From NCBI GenBank assembly GCA_026168605.1, contig JAPFDX010000016.1, forward strand, positions 1 to 64,000: DNA of 64,000 bases, in the 5' to 3' direction. Source of the stretch: Roseburia sp. (lineage in GTDB: Bacteria > Bacillota > Clostridia > Lachnospirales > Lachnospiraceae). The notes below the pieces were generated by a model. It saw only the letters and a list, made by a program, of their open reading frames with translations, did not search any database and had not been told where the DNA came from. The translations under genes and the position numbers were made by a program. Positions 18,504 to 28,585 of the stretch are shown one piece after another. Each line of letters starts with the position of its first letter. The first letter of the stretch is position 1.

Positions 18504-20290
18504 ATCGGGAGGCAGTACTTCACCGGAACACGGAGGAATTTATTTATCCCGTTCGGAGGAACAGACTCATTGTCCGGCTGCGTGCGGCGAGAAAGGAGAT
18601 CCGCCGCTGCGAGCTGGTATTCTGGGACAGAACTGACCGGATAAAAGAGCGCAGACAGCAGCTTTTCTGCCATGCGCGCGACGGTCTGTTCGACTATTTC
18701 CAGGCGGAGATCTCGTTTCCGAAGGTGGCGAGATACCAGAAATACTATTTTTGTCTCGAGGAAAAAGACGGGACACATTGGTATTACAGCGCGTACGCAC
18801 TTGACAGGAAGCTGCCGGAGGACGGATTTTTTGAATTTCTCTATGCGAATGGAACGGATATTGTAAAAACGCCGCAGTGGGCGCGCGGGGCGGTGTTCTA
18901 CCAGATTTTCCCGGAGCGGTTTTGTGACGGGGACGCCGGAAATAACCCAGGCGGGTGCAGACCCTGGGGCAGCAGACCCGACAAGGAAAATCATATGGGC
19001 GGCGATCTGGAGGGGGTGATAGAGAAACTTCCATATTTAAAAGATCTGGGAGCCGAATGTTTGTACCTGAATCCCATATTTGCGGGAGACTTCAACCACA
19101 AATATGCCACGACAGACTACTTTCAGATCGATCCGCAGTTTGGCACGAATGAGACGTTTGGCAGGCTGGTCAGAGAGTGCCACAGTGTGGGAATACGCAT
19201 TATTTTAGACGGCGTGTTCAACCACACGGGCGTGCATTTTGCACCGTTTCGCGATCTGCTGGAGCATCAGGAGGATTCGGCATATAAAGACTGGTTTTAT
19301 GTGGAGAAATATCCGGTGACCATCACACATCACGCCTACGAATGTGTGGGCGCGTACAAGTGGATGCCGAAATTAAACACGGCAAATCCCAGGGTGCGAA
19401 GCTTTATCCTGCGCGTGATGGAGTTCTGGATCAGAGAGTACGGGATCGACGGCTGGCGGCTGGATGTGGCGGACGAGGTGGACCCGTCCGTCTGGCAGGA
19501 GGCGCGGCTTCTGCTGAAGGAAAAATATCCCGATACTCTGCTTTTGGGCGAGACGTGGGGCTACGGTGGGAAAATGCTCCGGGGAAACCAGATGGACGCG
19601 GTCATGAACTACCTGTTCCGGGATGCGGTGCTCGACTATTTTGCAGGGGGGAAGATCACGGCGGAGGAATTTGACAGCCGCATCAACCGGATGCTGGCGC
19701 TCCACAGGGATGAGACAAACGATGTGATGTACAACCTGATCGACAGCCACGACACGGAACGCTTTCTGTATTCCTGCGGCGGCGACAAGCGGAAAATGAA
19801 GCTCGCCGTGGCATTTCAGATGCTGTTCCCCGGCGCTCCTGCCATCTACTATGGCGATGAGGCGGGGATGACAGGAGGGAATGACCCGGACTGCCGCGGA
19901 TGTATGGTCTGGGGGGAGGACGCCGACGGTGATATGCTTGCGTGGTACCGCAGCATGACCGCGCTGCGGCGGGAATATTCCGCCATCCGGCTTGGAGGAT
20001 ACCGCAGTATTCTGGCGGACGGGGAGCGTGCCGTTTACGGATTTGTCCGGGAGTATGGGCAGGAACGCTTTTATATTCTGTTACACCGGGGGGAGGAGTC
20101 ATGCGGGATCTGCTGTCCCGTGGCGGAGGATGGCGTTTATATGGATCTGCTGTCTTTTACGTGCTATGGGAGCGTGCCGGGAGACGGGGGTTACAATGGG
20201 GACATCACAGGATACAAGGCGCAGATTTCCGTGGAGATGGAGCCGTATTCTGTCAAGGTCATAAAGAAAAAAGGAGGAACAGAGGTATGA
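18500..20290 (+). CDS. GH13 alpha-glucan hydrolase (neopullulanase / cyclomaltodextrinase / maltogenic amylase type)
   Basis: 596 residues starting with TTG 18500, overlapping the regulator stop (TTGA). No signal peptide, so it acts in the cytoplasm on imported maltodextrins. The N-terminal 125 residues look like the beta-sandwich domain (CBM34 type) of this subgroup. Catalytic TIM barrel: GVFNHTG, GWRLDVADEVD with nucleophile Asp322, LLGETWG with acid/base Glu351, and IDSHDTERF with Asp418. Length fits cyclomaltodextrinase-type enzymes. Its stop overlaps the ATG of the binding-protein gene (ATGA). Confidence 0.9.
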   Translation: MNREAVLHRNTEEFIYPVRRNRLIVRLRAARKEIRRCELVFWDRTDRIKERRQQLFCHARDGLFDYFQAEISFPKVARYQKYYFCLEEKDGTHWYYSAYALDRKLPEDGFFEFLYANGTDIVKTPQWARGAVFYQIFPERFCDGDAGNNPGGCRPWGSRPDKENHMGGDLEGVIEKLPYLKDLGAECLYLNPIFAGDFNHKYATTDYFQIDPQFGTNETFGRLVRECHSVGIRIILDGVFNHTGVHFAPFRDLLEHQEDSAYKDWFYVEKYPVTITHHAYECVGAYKWMPKLNTANPRVRSFILRVMEFWIREYGIDGWRLDVADEVDPSVWQEARLLLKEKYPDTLLLGETWGYGGKMLRGNQMDAVMNYLFRDAVLDYFAGGKITAEEFDSRINRMLALHRDETNDVMYNLIDSHDTERFLYSCGGDKRKMKLAVAFQMLFPGAPAIYYGDEAGMTGGNDPDCRGCMVWGEDADGDMLAWYRSMTALRREYSAIRLGGYRSILADGERAVYGFVREYGQERFYILLHRGEESCGICCPVAEDGVYMDLLSFTCYGSVPGDGGYNGDITGYKAQISVEMEPYSVKVIKKKGGTEV

Positions 20291-21624
20291 AAAAAAGAAA
20301 AAAAGTACTGGCAACTTTACTCACAGTCACAACTTGCATGGCAGCGCTCGCGGGCTGTGGAAAATCACCAGCACAATCTGAAACCGACACGGATGGTCAG
20401 GTAACAGCGGATGGAACCGAAGCGGCGCAAACGGGTGCGCAGGCTTCGGACGGGGAGGAGATCACGATTGATTTCTGGCACCATTACAGTGCGCAGTCCC
20501 CGGAAAATGAAACGCTTATGAATGTACTGATCCCAAAGTTTGAAGAAGAAAACCCGGGGATCAAGGTAAACGCAGTCTCCCACGAATGGGCGGATCTGCA
20601 CCAGAAAATCCTGATCAGTGCACAGTCAGACACGCTCCCGGACGTCGCAAGGCTTGATGCTGCATGGATTCCGGAATTTGAAGCGATGGGAATCCTGACG
20701 CCGCTCGATGCGCAGATGTCTGATTTCACAGAGGTTTCGGGAAACCTTCTGGAGAGTGCGATGAGCACCGCGCAAATCGGCGGTCACTATTATGGTCTGG
20801 CGCTAAACACCAACACAAAAATCCTGTTCTACAATGCCAAGGCATTCGAGGAGGCAGGTCTTAATGCTCCGCAGACGATGGACGAATTTGTGGAGACCGT
20901 CCGGCAGTTGTCCGGCACAAACAGCAACGGACAGCAGGTGTGGGGCTACAATGAGCCGGCGCTTTCCGGATGGAATCTCTGTCCTTTTATCTGGAGCATG
21001 GGCGGAGCGATCACCAACGAGGAGGAGACAAAAGCCTCCGGTTATATCAACAGTCCCGAGACGGTGAAAGCAGTTGAAATGCTTGCAGAGTTCTCTCAGG
21101 AGGACGCCATGACCGGCTTCCACAGCGGTGATATTCCAATGACAGACGGTTTCGGAACGGGCAGATATATGATGATTCTGGAAGGCCCGTGGAAAATCGC
21201 TGAGATGGAGGGCGCATATCCGGACTTCGCGTATGGCACGACGGAGATGCCGGCAGGCGAGGGCGGTTCCGTGTCCGTGCTGGGCGGTGAGGACATCGCC
21301 ATGTTTGACGGCGCACAAAAGGAAGCTGCGTGGGCGTTCATGAAGTTCATGACCGGTGCATTTGCGCAGGAAGAAATGGCAAAATGCGGGCAGATCCCGG
21401 TGAACCGGACCGCGCTGGAAAGCGATACCGTCCGGCAGGCAGACTATGCGCCGTTTCTTGAGGCGATCAAAACTGCGAAATCACGTCCCACGGTATCCTG
21501 CTGGTCAGAGATGGACAGCGAGCTGTCTGTTGCGGTGACAGACGTCATGAACGGTGAAAAAACAGCGCAGGAAGCGATGGACGAACTGGCAGTAAAATTC
21601 GATGAAATGCTTGCCGGACAATAA
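20287..21624 (+). CDS. ABC transporter sugar-binding lipoprotein (maltodextrin type)
   Basis: 445 residues from ATG 20287. Signal peptide MKKRKKVLATLLTVTTCMAA then lipobox LAGC with Cys24, so it is a membrane-anchored extracellular binding protein. After a Ser/Thr/Asp linker the family-1 solute-binding fold starts at ITIDFWHHYS; VLGGEDIAMF and QIPVNRTAL near the C-terminus are typical. Coupled to the GH13 gene by an ATGA overlap, with ggagg in the preceding gene's end. Substrate inferred from context. Confidence 0.9.
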   Translation: MKKRKKVLATLLTVTTCMAALAGCGKSPAQSETDTDGQVTADGTEAAQTGAQASDGEEITIDFWHHYSAQSPENETLMNVLIPKFEEENPGIKVNAVSHEWADLHQKILISAQSDTLPDVARLDAAWIPEFEAMGILTPLDAQMSDFTEVSGNLLESAMSTAQIGGHYYGLALNTNTKILFYNAKAFEEAGLNAPQTMDEFVETVRQLSGTNSNGQQVWGYNEPALSGWNLCPFIWSMGGAITNEEETKASGYINSPETVKAVEMLAEFSQEDAMTGFHSGDIPMTDGFGTGRYMMILEGPWKIAEMEGAYPDFAYGTTEMPAGEGGSVSVLGGEDIAMFDGAQKEAAWAFMKFMTGAFAQEEMAKCGQIPVNRTALESDTVRQADYAPFLEAIKTAKSRPTVSCWSEMDSELSVAVTDVMNGEKTAQEAMDELAVKFDEMLAGQ

Positions 21625-21670
21625 TTTAACTACATTTTATTATAGCAGGAAGAAAATGGAAAGTCAAACA

Positions 21671-21701
21671 GCCGCCGGCGCGTATGGGGAGCGCCGGCGG
21701 C
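21671..21701 (+). other. Intercistronic hairpin between binding-protein and permease genes
   Basis: Perfect 11-bp GC stem gccgccggcgc (21671-21681) with gcgccggcggc (21691-21701), 9-base loop, no T-tract. Placed after the binding-protein gene like the mRNA-stabilising elements that give binding proteins higher expression than permeases. Confidence 0.75.
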
Positions 21702-21723
21702 AATGGAAAGGAACGGGTGGGGG

Positions 21724-22605
21724 ATGAAAACTTCCAGGAAAAGCAAACTTCAGATTGGGATCTTACTGCTTCCCGGACTACTGATCTTTGGAATTTTTAC
21801 GGTGTATCCCATTGCAAAGCTGTTTCTGATGAGCTTTTTCGAGTGGGATTTTGGGAGTATGTTCGACCAGCAGTTTATCGGACTGGAAAATTACAGGGAG
21901 GTGCTGTCGGATGAATATTTCAGGACTTCCTTTGTCAATACGCTTCTCTACACACTGGTGACTGTGCCGGGACAGATGGTGCTCGGATTTCTCGTCGCAT
22001 TTCTGTTAAACCAGATCACCAGATTTAAGATCGGCTACCGGGTGCTCTACTATCTTCCGGTGATCACATCGTGGGTGGTTGCATCTTTAGTCTTTAAGTA
22101 TGTGTTTAACACGGAGGGGCTTTTAAACTATTTTCTCGTGAACGTGGTGCATCTGGCGGAGGAAAATATCCACTGGCTGGACACCCGCTGGGGCGGGCTG
22201 ACCGTGTCGATGCTCCTTGGCATCTGGAAGGGGATCGGCTGGAATATGGTCGTGTTTCTCGCGGCGCTCCAGACGGTTCCAAAGGAGCTGTATGAGGCTG
22301 CGGCGATCGACGGGGCGGGGGCATGGAAGAAATTGCTTCATGTGACGCTGCCGTCCATCCGCGGAACAGTCCTGTTTGCGCTTGTGATGCTTACAATCGG
22401 CGGATTTAATGTGTTTACCTCCGTAAAAATGATCACCGGAGGCGGACCGGGACACGAGACAGACGTGGTGCTCACATGGATGTACCACAAGGCGTTTAGC
22501 ACGGGAGAATTTGGCTATGCGGCGGCGCTGTCCTTTATCATCACGGTGGTGCTCGCCATTCTGGCAGTGCTCCAGTTTCGCTTGATGCAGCGGAAGGAGG
22601 GATGA
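21724..22605 (+). CDS. ABC sugar transporter permease (MalF/UgpA type)
   Basis: 293 residues from ATG 21724; an in-frame ATG at 21703 falls at the base of the hairpin and is less likely. Six hydrophobic segments; the first begins IGILLLPGLLIFGIF. The cytoplasmic EAA loop is visible as LYEAAAIDGAGAWKKLLHVT followed by LP, which docks onto the ATPase. No ATPase gene is present in the operon; a shared MsmK/MalK-type ATPase elsewhere is the usual arrangement. Confidence 0.9.
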   Translation: MKTSRKSKLQIGILLLPGLLIFGIFTVYPIAKLFLMSFFEWDFGSMFDQQFIGLENYREVLSDEYFRTSFVNTLLYTLVTVPGQMVLGFLVAFLLNQITRFKIGYRVLYYLPVITSWVVASLVFKYVFNTEGLLNYFLVNVVHLAEENIHWLDTRWGGLTVSMLLGIWKGIGWNMVVFLAALQTVPKELYEAAAIDGAGAWKKLLHVTLPSIRGTVLFALVMLTIGGFNVFTSVKMITGGGPGHETDVVLTWMYHKAFSTGEFGYAAALSFIITVVLAILAVLQFRLMQRKEG

Positions 22606-22609
22606 GGAA

Positions 22610-23449
22610 ATGAAGAAAAAGACGGTTCATCAGATCATACTTCATGTGATGTTACTCGCAGCGCTCATCCTCGTGGTGCTTCCGATGGTTTACATGGTGA
22701 GCACCTCGCTCAAGCCAAACGGTGCGCTCTACGAGTACCCGCCGCGGTTTCTGCCATCCACGGATGAGATCACGCTTGAAAATTACCGCTATATTATGGG
22801 GGAGGGGAAGTTTTACCTGAATTTTTTAAACAGTGTGGTCGTGTCGTGTGCCTGCGTTGTCATCGCGGCAGCAGTCGCTGCGGCGCTGGGCTATGTGCTG
22901 GCGCGGTTTTCGTTTCCGGGAAAGGGGATGCTGTTTGGATTTATCGTTTTAACGATGATCATTCCGGGACTTACGCTGATCGTGCCGCAGTATGAGCTCG
23001 CCGTGAAGTTAAAAGCGATCAACACGCTCGGCGGACTGATCCCCTTTTACGTCGCGTGGACGATACCGTATTCTACTTTTATGATCAAGGGATTTGTGGA
23101 GGGGATACCAAGAGAGCTGGACGAGGCGACGTATATGGATGGCGGCAGCGTCTTTCAGGTCTTTGGAAAAATCATCGTGCCGCTGGCAAAGCCCGGTATC
23201 GCGTCCGTGTCGATTTTTAACTTTCTGACCTACTGGGAGGAGTTCCCGTGGGCGAACACGGTTTTAAATGACAATCTGAAGCGCACGATGCCGATCGCGA
23301 TATCGGGATTTTTCGGACAGCATCAGTTCACCCAGTGGGGCTATGTGTTTGCGCTGTCGGTGTTCAGTCTGCTGCCGATCCTGATCGTCTTTATCTGCTG
23401 CCAGCGCTATTTTGTGGCGGGGCTTACGACCGGCAGCGTCAAGGGCTAG
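22610..23449 (+). CDS. ABC sugar transporter permease (MalG/UgpE type)
   Basis: 279 residues, ATG 22610 with aggagg inside the end of the previous gene. Six hydrophobic segments and the EAA loop LDEATYMDGGSVFQVFGKII. Forms the membrane channel with the preceding permease. It is the last gene of the operon, and its TAG stop overlaps the stop codon of the minus-strand gene that follows. Confidence 0.9.
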   Translation: MKKKTVHQIILHVMLLAALILVVLPMVYMVSTSLKPNGALYEYPPRFLPSTDEITLENYRYIMGEGKFYLNFLNSVVVSCACVVIAAAVAAALGYVLARFSFPGKGMLFGFIVLTMIIPGLTLIVPQYELAVKLKAINTLGGLIPFYVAWTIPYSTFMIKGFVEGIPRELDEATYMDGGSVFQVFGKIIVPLAKPGIASVSIFNFLTYWEEFPWANTVLNDNLKRTMPIAISGFFGQHQFTQWGYVFALSVFSLLPILIVFICCQRYFVAGLTTGSVKG

Positions 23450-23838
23450 TAGTACCACCGGAACCAGCTTTTCATCTTTTCGGCGAGATAGACGGCTTCG
23501 GAGGAACCGGCGGAGACATCGCCGTAGTATTTGTTGAAGCAGCGGTGGCAGAGTGTGAGACTGTACCCGCCCAAATTGCAAAGACGTCCCTGTCTGCCGC
23601 AGTCACGGCAGGTGGAGGCGCTTTGCTTTTTTAAAGCGGAGAGGATCTTCCGGACTGCCGTTTCCCTGTCGCCCGCATCCCTGTATTCCACAGTGAGCGA
23701 GCCGTCTGTCTCATGCACGGCGGTGATCCGGAAACTGTCGGGCAGATCCAGTTTCTTTAATTCCAGCAGGGCGTATCTGTAAATTTTGCGCCAGCCGCGC
23801 GGCAATTTGGCACGGCGGTTCTCTTTCTGATTTCTCAT
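23446..23838 (-). CDS. Small protein with a four-cysteine zinc-ribbon-like motif, unknown function
   Basis: 130 residues, ATG at 23838 after aaggaggaatttt. The N-terminus is basic (RNQKENRRAKLPRGWRKIYR). Residues about 85-110 hold CRDCGRQGRLC and LCHRCF, that is two CxxC pairs suited to bind zinc. I do not recognise a named family. It is convergent with the permease gene: both TAG stops use the same palindromic CTAG at 23446-23449. Confidence 0.7.
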   Translation of the reverse strand: MRNQKENRRAKLPRGWRKIYRYALLELKKLDLPDSFRITAVHETDGSLTVEYRDAGDRETAVRKILSALKKQSASTCRDCGRQGRLCNLGGYSLTLCHRCFNKYYGDVSAGSSEAVYLAEKMKSWFRWYY

Positions 23839-23965
23839 AAAATTCCTCCTTTTCCGAACTAATTATCTGTTAATTTCAAGATAGCATACGGAAGAATTTT
23901 TGTAAATGATTTTGACGGAAAAGTGTGTTATACTTGAACTAATTTACAGAGCAGGGAGAAAGAGG

Positions 23966-26900
23966 ATGGCATTTGCACATTTGCACGTCCATACGGAGTA
24001 CAGTCTGCTGGACGGTTCGAATAAGATCAAAGAATATGTAAACAGGGTCAGGGAGCTTGGCATGACGGCGGCGGCGATCACCGATCACGGCGTGATGTTC
24101 GGCGTGATCGATTTTTATAAGGCGGCGCAGGCGGCGGGGATCCATCCGGTGCTGGGCTGCGAGATCTACGTTGCGCCAAATTCAAGATTTGACCGCGAGA
24201 CGGTGCATGGGGAGGACAGGTACTACCATCTGGTGCTTTTGGCGGAGAACAACGAGGGCTACCAGAACCTTATGAAGATCGTCTCAAAGGGCTTTGTCGA
24301 GGGGTACTATTACAGACCGCGCGTGGATATGGAGGTGCTGGAGCAGTATCACAGCGGTATCATCGCGCTTTCCGCCTGCCTGGCGGGGGAGGTGCAGCGC
24401 TATCTGGTGCGCGGGCTCTACGAGGAGGCGAAGGAGGTCGCATACCGCTATGAGCGGTGCTTTGGAAAGGGCAACTTCTTTCTGGAACTCCAGGATCACG
24501 GCATCCCGGAGCAGAAGTCGGTCAACACACAGCTATTGCGCATGAGCCAGGAGACGGGGATTGAACTCGTGGCGACAAACGATGTGCACTACACGAGAGC
24601 GGAGGACTGGGAGGCGCACGACGTTCTATTGTGCCTGCAGACCAACAAAAAGCTTTCCGACGAGAACCGTATGCGCTATGAGGGCGGGCAGTATTTTGTG
24701 AAGTCCGAGGAGGAGATGCGCGGGCTGTTTCCATATGCGCTTGCAGCGATTGAGAACACGCAGAAAATCGCCGACCGCTGTCAGGTTACGATCGAGTTCG
24801 GCGTGACGAAGCTGCCACATTTTGACGTGCCGGACGGCTATGATTCGTGGACGTATCTGAATAAGCTCTGCCACGAGGGGCTGGTGCGCCGTTATCCCAA
24901 GAAGCATGAGGAGCTTTTGCCGCAGCTTGACTACGAGCTTTCGGTGATCCGGAAGATGGGGTATGTCGATTATTTCCTGATCGTGTGGGATTTTATCAAT
25001 TATGCCCGGACAAACGGCATCCCGGTGGGACCGGGGCGCGGAAGCGCGGCGGGAAGTCTCGTCTCCTACACGACGGGGATCACGAACATCGATCCGATCC
25101 GTTACGGTCTGCTGTTTGAGCGTTTTCTGAACCCGGAGCGCGTGACGATGCCCGATATCGATATTGATTTCTGCTATGAGCGGCGCGGCGAGGTCATCGA
25201 CTATGTGGTGCAGAAATACGGCGAGGACTGTGTGACGCAGATCATCACCTTTGGTACGCTCGCCGCGCGCGGCGTGATCCGCGACGTGGGGCGCGTGATG
25301 GATCTGCCGTACAATTTCTGCGATACGATCGCGAAGAATATTCCGAATGAGCTGAATATTACGATAGAAAAGGCGCTGGTGATGAACACGGAGCTGCGCG
25401 CGATGTACGAGACGGACGAGACTGTAAAAAATCTGATCGATATGTCGAAGCGGCTGGAGGGACTTCCGCGCCACACCTCCATGCACGCGGCGGGCGTCGT
25501 GATCTCCGAGAAGGCGATGGACGAGTACGTTCCGCTGTCAAGGGCGTCGGACGGCACGATCACGACCCAGTTTGTCATGACGACCATTGAGGAACTGGGA
25601 CTTTTAAAGATGGACTTTCTGGGGCTGCGCACCCTGACTGTGATCCGGGACGCGGTCGACCTTGTGGAAAAGAACCACGGCATACACATCGATGTGGATG
25701 AGATCGACTATGATGATAAGAAGGTGCTGGACTCTGTCGGAACGGGAAGGTGCGATGGGATATTCCAGCTCGAAAGTGCGGGCATGAAAAACTTTATGAA
25801 GGAGTTAAAGCCGCAGAGTCTGGAGGATATTATCGCCGGGATATCCCTCTACCGTCCGGGACCGATGGATTTTATCCCGAAATACATCAAGGGAAAGAAC
25901 GAGCCGGAGAGCGTTTCCTATGTCTGTAAGGAGCTTGAGCCGATCCTCGAGCCGACCTACGGCTGTATCGTATACCAGGAGCAGGTGATGCAGATCGTGC
26001 AGAATCTGGCGGGCTATACGATGGGGCAGGCGGACAATATCCGCCGCGCGATGAGCAAGAAAAAGCAGTATGTGATCGACGCGGAGCGGCAGAATTTTGT
26101 CTACGGCAACGAGGAGCAGGGCATCCGGGGCTGTATCGCAAACGGCATCAGCGAGCAGGCGGCGAACCGGATTTACGATTCGATGGTCGATTTCGCAAAA
26201 TATGCGTTCAACAAATCCCACGCGGCGGCGTATGCGGTGGTGGCGTACCAGACCGCGTACTTAAAATACTACTACCCGGTGGAGTTTATGGCGGCGCTGA
26301 TGACTTCGGTGATCGACAATCCGCGCAAGGTTGCAGAGTATATCTACACCTGCCGCCAGATGGGAATTAAGGTTCTGCCGCCGGATATCAACGCGGGCGA
26401 AGGGCGCTTTGCGGCGACGCCGGAGGGCATCCGCTACGGTCTGTATGCGATAAAGAGCATCGGGCGTCCGGTGGTCGACCTGATCCTTGAGGAGCGCGAA
26501 AAGCATGGAAAATACCAGACGCTGCAGAGCTTTATCGACCGGACGTCCGGTCGTGAGGTGAACAAGCGCACAGTCGAGAACCTGATCAAGGCGGGCGCGT
26601 GCGACAGCCTCGACGGCAACCGCCAGCAGATGATGCTCATTTTCAACGCGCTGATCGACAACCTGAATGCGGAGAAGAAAAAGTCCATGGAAGGGCAGAT
26701 GTCGCTGTTTGACCTTGTCTCCGAGGAGGAGAAAAAGGCGTACGAGGTGCAGTATCCGGACGTCGGCGAGTACAGCAAGGAGATCAAGCTCGGCTTCGAG
26801 AAGGAGGTGCTCGGCATCTACTTAAGCGGTCATCCGCTGGAGGAGTACGAGGAGAAATGGCGCAAAAATATCACGGCGGTCACGACAGATTTTCTGGTCG

Positions 26901-27439
26901 AGGAGGAGAGCGGCGAGGTGAAGGTGCGCGACAACCAGCAGGTTGTGATCGGAGGCATGATCACGGAGCGCACGATCAAATATACGAAGAACAACAAGAC
27001 GATGGCGTTTCTGACGGTGGAGGATCTGTTTGGCACGGTGGAGGTCATCGTGTTCCCGCGCGATTATGAGAAATACCACGACCGGATGAACGAGGATGAG
27101 AAGGTGTTTATCCGGGGAAGGGCGAGCGTGGAGGAGGATAGGAACGGAAAGCTGATCTGCGAGGGCATCACTTCCTTTGAGGATACGAAGCGGGAACTGT
27201 GGCTCCAGTTTGAGACAAAGGAAGCGTTTGCCAAGAAGGAAGCGGAGCTCTACGCAAGACTTCGTGATTCTGACGGAAAGGATACCGTGGTGATCTATAT
27301 TTCTTCCATAAAGGCGATGAAACGGTTGCCGAAAAACTATAATATCCATGTCGACGAGGACATTGTGAACAATTTAACTAACTTTTTGGGCAAAAATAAT
27401 GTAAAAGTTGTGGAAAAGAGCATTGAAAAGAACGGCTAA
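23966..27439 (+). CDS. dnaE: DNA polymerase III subunit alpha (DnaE type)
   Basis: 1157 residues from ATG 23966 (agaaagagg just upstream). Replicative polymerase of the DnaE class; in Bacillota with PolC it usually extends primers on the lagging strand. PHP domain at the N-terminus with HLHVH; polymerase palm with the catalytic aspartates in PDIDIDFCYERRGEV (about 395-409); then GPGRGSAAGS just before it, the fingers, a helix-hairpin-helix region and a C-terminal OB fold (QQVVIGGMITERTIKYTKNN). Full length. The 3' end contains the pfkA promoter. Confidence 0.95.
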   Translation: MAFAHLHVHTEYSLLDGSNKIKEYVNRVRELGMTAAAITDHGVMFGVIDFYKAAQAAGIHPVLGCEIYVAPNSRFDRETVHGEDRYYHLVLLAENNEGYQNLMKIVSKGFVEGYYYRPRVDMEVLEQYHSGIIALSACLAGEVQRYLVRGLYEEAKEVAYRYERCFGKGNFFLELQDHGIPEQKSVNTQLLRMSQETGIELVATNDVHYTRAEDWEAHDVLLCLQTNKKLSDENRMRYEGGQYFVKSEEEMRGLFPYALAAIENTQKIADRCQVTIEFGVTKLPHFDVPDGYDSWTYLNKLCHEGLVRRYPKKHEELLPQLDYELSVIRKMGYVDYFLIVWDFINYARTNGIPVGPGRGSAAGSLVSYTTGITNIDPIRYGLLFERFLNPERVTMPDIDIDFCYERRGEVIDYVVQKYGEDCVTQIITFGTLAARGVIRDVGRVMDLPYNFCDTIAKNIPNELNITIEKALVMNTELRAMYETDETVKNLIDMSKRLEGLPRHTSMHAAGVVISEKAMDEYVPLSRASDGTITTQFVMTTIEELGLLKMDFLGLRTLTVIRDAVDLVEKNHGIHIDVDEIDYDDKKVLDSVGTGRCDGIFQLESAGMKNFMKELKPQSLEDIIAGISLYRPGPMDFIPKYIKGKNEPESVSYVCKELEPILEPTYGCIVYQEQVMQIVQNLAGYTMGQADNIRRAMSKKKQYVIDAERQNFVYGNEEQGIRGCIANGISEQAANRIYDSMVDFAKYAFNKSHAAAYAVVAYQTAYLKYYYPVEFMAALMTSVIDNPRKVAEYIYTCRQMGIKVLPPDINAGEGRFAATPEGIRYGLYAIKSIGRPVVDLILEEREKHGKYQTLQSFIDRTSGREVNKRTVENLIKAGACDSLDGNRQQMMLIFNALIDNLNAEKKKSMEGQMSLFDLVSEEEKKAYEVQYPDVGEYSKEIKLGFEKEVLGIYLSGHPLEEYEEKWRKNITAVTTDFLVEEESGEVKVRDNQQVVIGGMITERTIKYTKNNKTMAFLTVEDLFGTVEVIVFPRDYEKYHDRMNEDEKVFIRGRASVEEDRNGKLICEGITSFEDTKRELWLQFETKEAFAKKEAELYARLRDSDGKDTVVIYISSIKAMKRLPKNYNIHVDEDIVNNLTNFLGKNNVKVVEKSIEKNG

Positions 27440-27451
27440 AGATATTAAAAT
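27423..27451 (+). promoter_or_regulatory. Sigma-A promoter of pfkA
   Basis: TTGAAA (27423-27428), 17 bases, TAAAAT (27446-27451). The -35 box is within the last codons of dnaE. Confidence 0.65.
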
Positions 27452-27499
27452 AAGATAGATTAGGGATAATGGGTATATGATTGTAGGAGGAATCAATAA

Positions 27500-28474
27500 A
27501 TGGCAAAAGAGATTAACACAATTGGTGTGCTGACCAGTGGTGGCGATGCTCCGGGTATGAACGCTGCGATCCGTGCAGTGGTACGTGAAGCGATCGTAAA
27601 AGGGAAAAAGGTTAAGGGAATCCAGAGAGGCTATGCAGGACTTCTTCAGGAAGAGATTGTAGATATGGAGGCGAAGGATGTCTCCGACATTATTCAGAGA
27701 GGCGGTACGATCTTACAGACGGCGCGCTGCGTGGAGTTTACCACGACAGAGGGACAGCAGAAGGGCGCGGAGATCTGTAAGAAGCACGGGATTGATGGCA
27801 TGATCGTCATCGGCGGCGACGGTTCCTTTAAGGGCGCGCAGAAGCTTGCAGGCTATGGGATCAACACGATCGGACTTCCGGGAACGATCGACCTTGACAT
27901 TGCCTGTACCGAGTACACGATCGGTTTTGACACGGCGGTGAATACGGCGATGGAGGCGATCGACAAGGTGCGCGATACCTCTACCTCCCATGAGCGTTGC
28001 AGTATCATCGAGGTGATGGGACGCGGCGCGGGCTACATCGCACTCTGGTGCGGAATTGCAAACGGTGCGGAGGACATTCTCCTTCCGGAGCGCTACGACT
28101 ATGACGAGCAGAGGATCGTCAACCACATCATCGAGAACCGCAAGAAGGGCAAGAAGCACCACATCATCGTAAACGCTGAGGGAATCGGACATTCCGCAAG
28201 CATGGCGAAGCGCATCGAGGCTGCGACAGGCGTTGAGACGCGCGCGACGATCCTTGGGCATATGCAGCGCGGCGGAAGCCCGACCTGCAAGGACCGCGTC
28301 TACGCATCCACGATGGGAGCGCTGGCGGTGGATCTGCTCTGCGAGGGCAAGAGCAACCGCGTGGTGGGCTACCGTCACGGCGATTTTGTGGACTTTGATA
28401 TCGACGAGGCGCTTGCAATGGAGAAGAATATTCCGGAGTACCAGTTCCGGATCAGCAAGGCGCTCTCGCTGTAA
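27500..28474 (+). CDS. pfkA: ATP-dependent 6-phosphofructokinase
   Basis: 324 residues; start ATG 27500 after aggagga. Committed glycolytic step: fructose 6-phosphate plus ATP to fructose 1,6-bisphosphate. Visible: N-terminal IGVLTSGGDAPGMNAAIRA, GGDGSFKGA (Gly-Asp-Gly-Ser favours ATP over pyrophosphate use), GLPGTIDLDI with the two catalytic aspartates, and MGRGAGYIA. In most bacterial enzymes the middle motif reads TIDND; here Asn is replaced by Leu, a small oddity. A terminator follows. Confidence 0.95.
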   Translation: MAKEINTIGVLTSGGDAPGMNAAIRAVVREAIVKGKKVKGIQRGYAGLLQEEIVDMEAKDVSDIIQRGGTILQTARCVEFTTTEGQQKGAEICKKHGIDGMIVIGGDGSFKGAQKLAGYGINTIGLPGTIDLDIACTEYTIGFDTAVNTAMEAIDKVRDTSTSHERCSIIEVMGRGAGYIALWCGIANGAEDILLPERYDYDEQRIVNHIIENRKKGKKHHIIVNAEGIGHSASMAKRIEAATGVETRATILGHMQRGGSPTCKDRVYASTMGALAVDLLCEGKSNRVVGYRHGDFVDFDIDEALAMEKNIPEYQFRISKALSL

Positions 28475-28489
28475 GAGAATAGGGACAGG

Positions 28490-28527
28490 ACTCCGCGGAT
28501 GGATTTTCGTTTATTCGCGGAGTTTTG
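28490..28527 (+). terminator. Intrinsic terminator of pfkA
   Basis: Stem actccgcg (28490-28497) with cgcggagt (28516-28523), then tttt. Confidence 0.65.
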
Positions 28528-28585
28528 TTCTATTGGAAGAAGAAACCATAGGGATTCTCTATACACGGGCAGAAAGGAAACGGAT

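Noticed and set aside
17454..23449. Missing ABC ATPase interpreted as a defective transporter
   Set aside because: Sugar importers of this type commonly share one ATPase encoded elsewhere, so absence from the operon is not evidence of loss.
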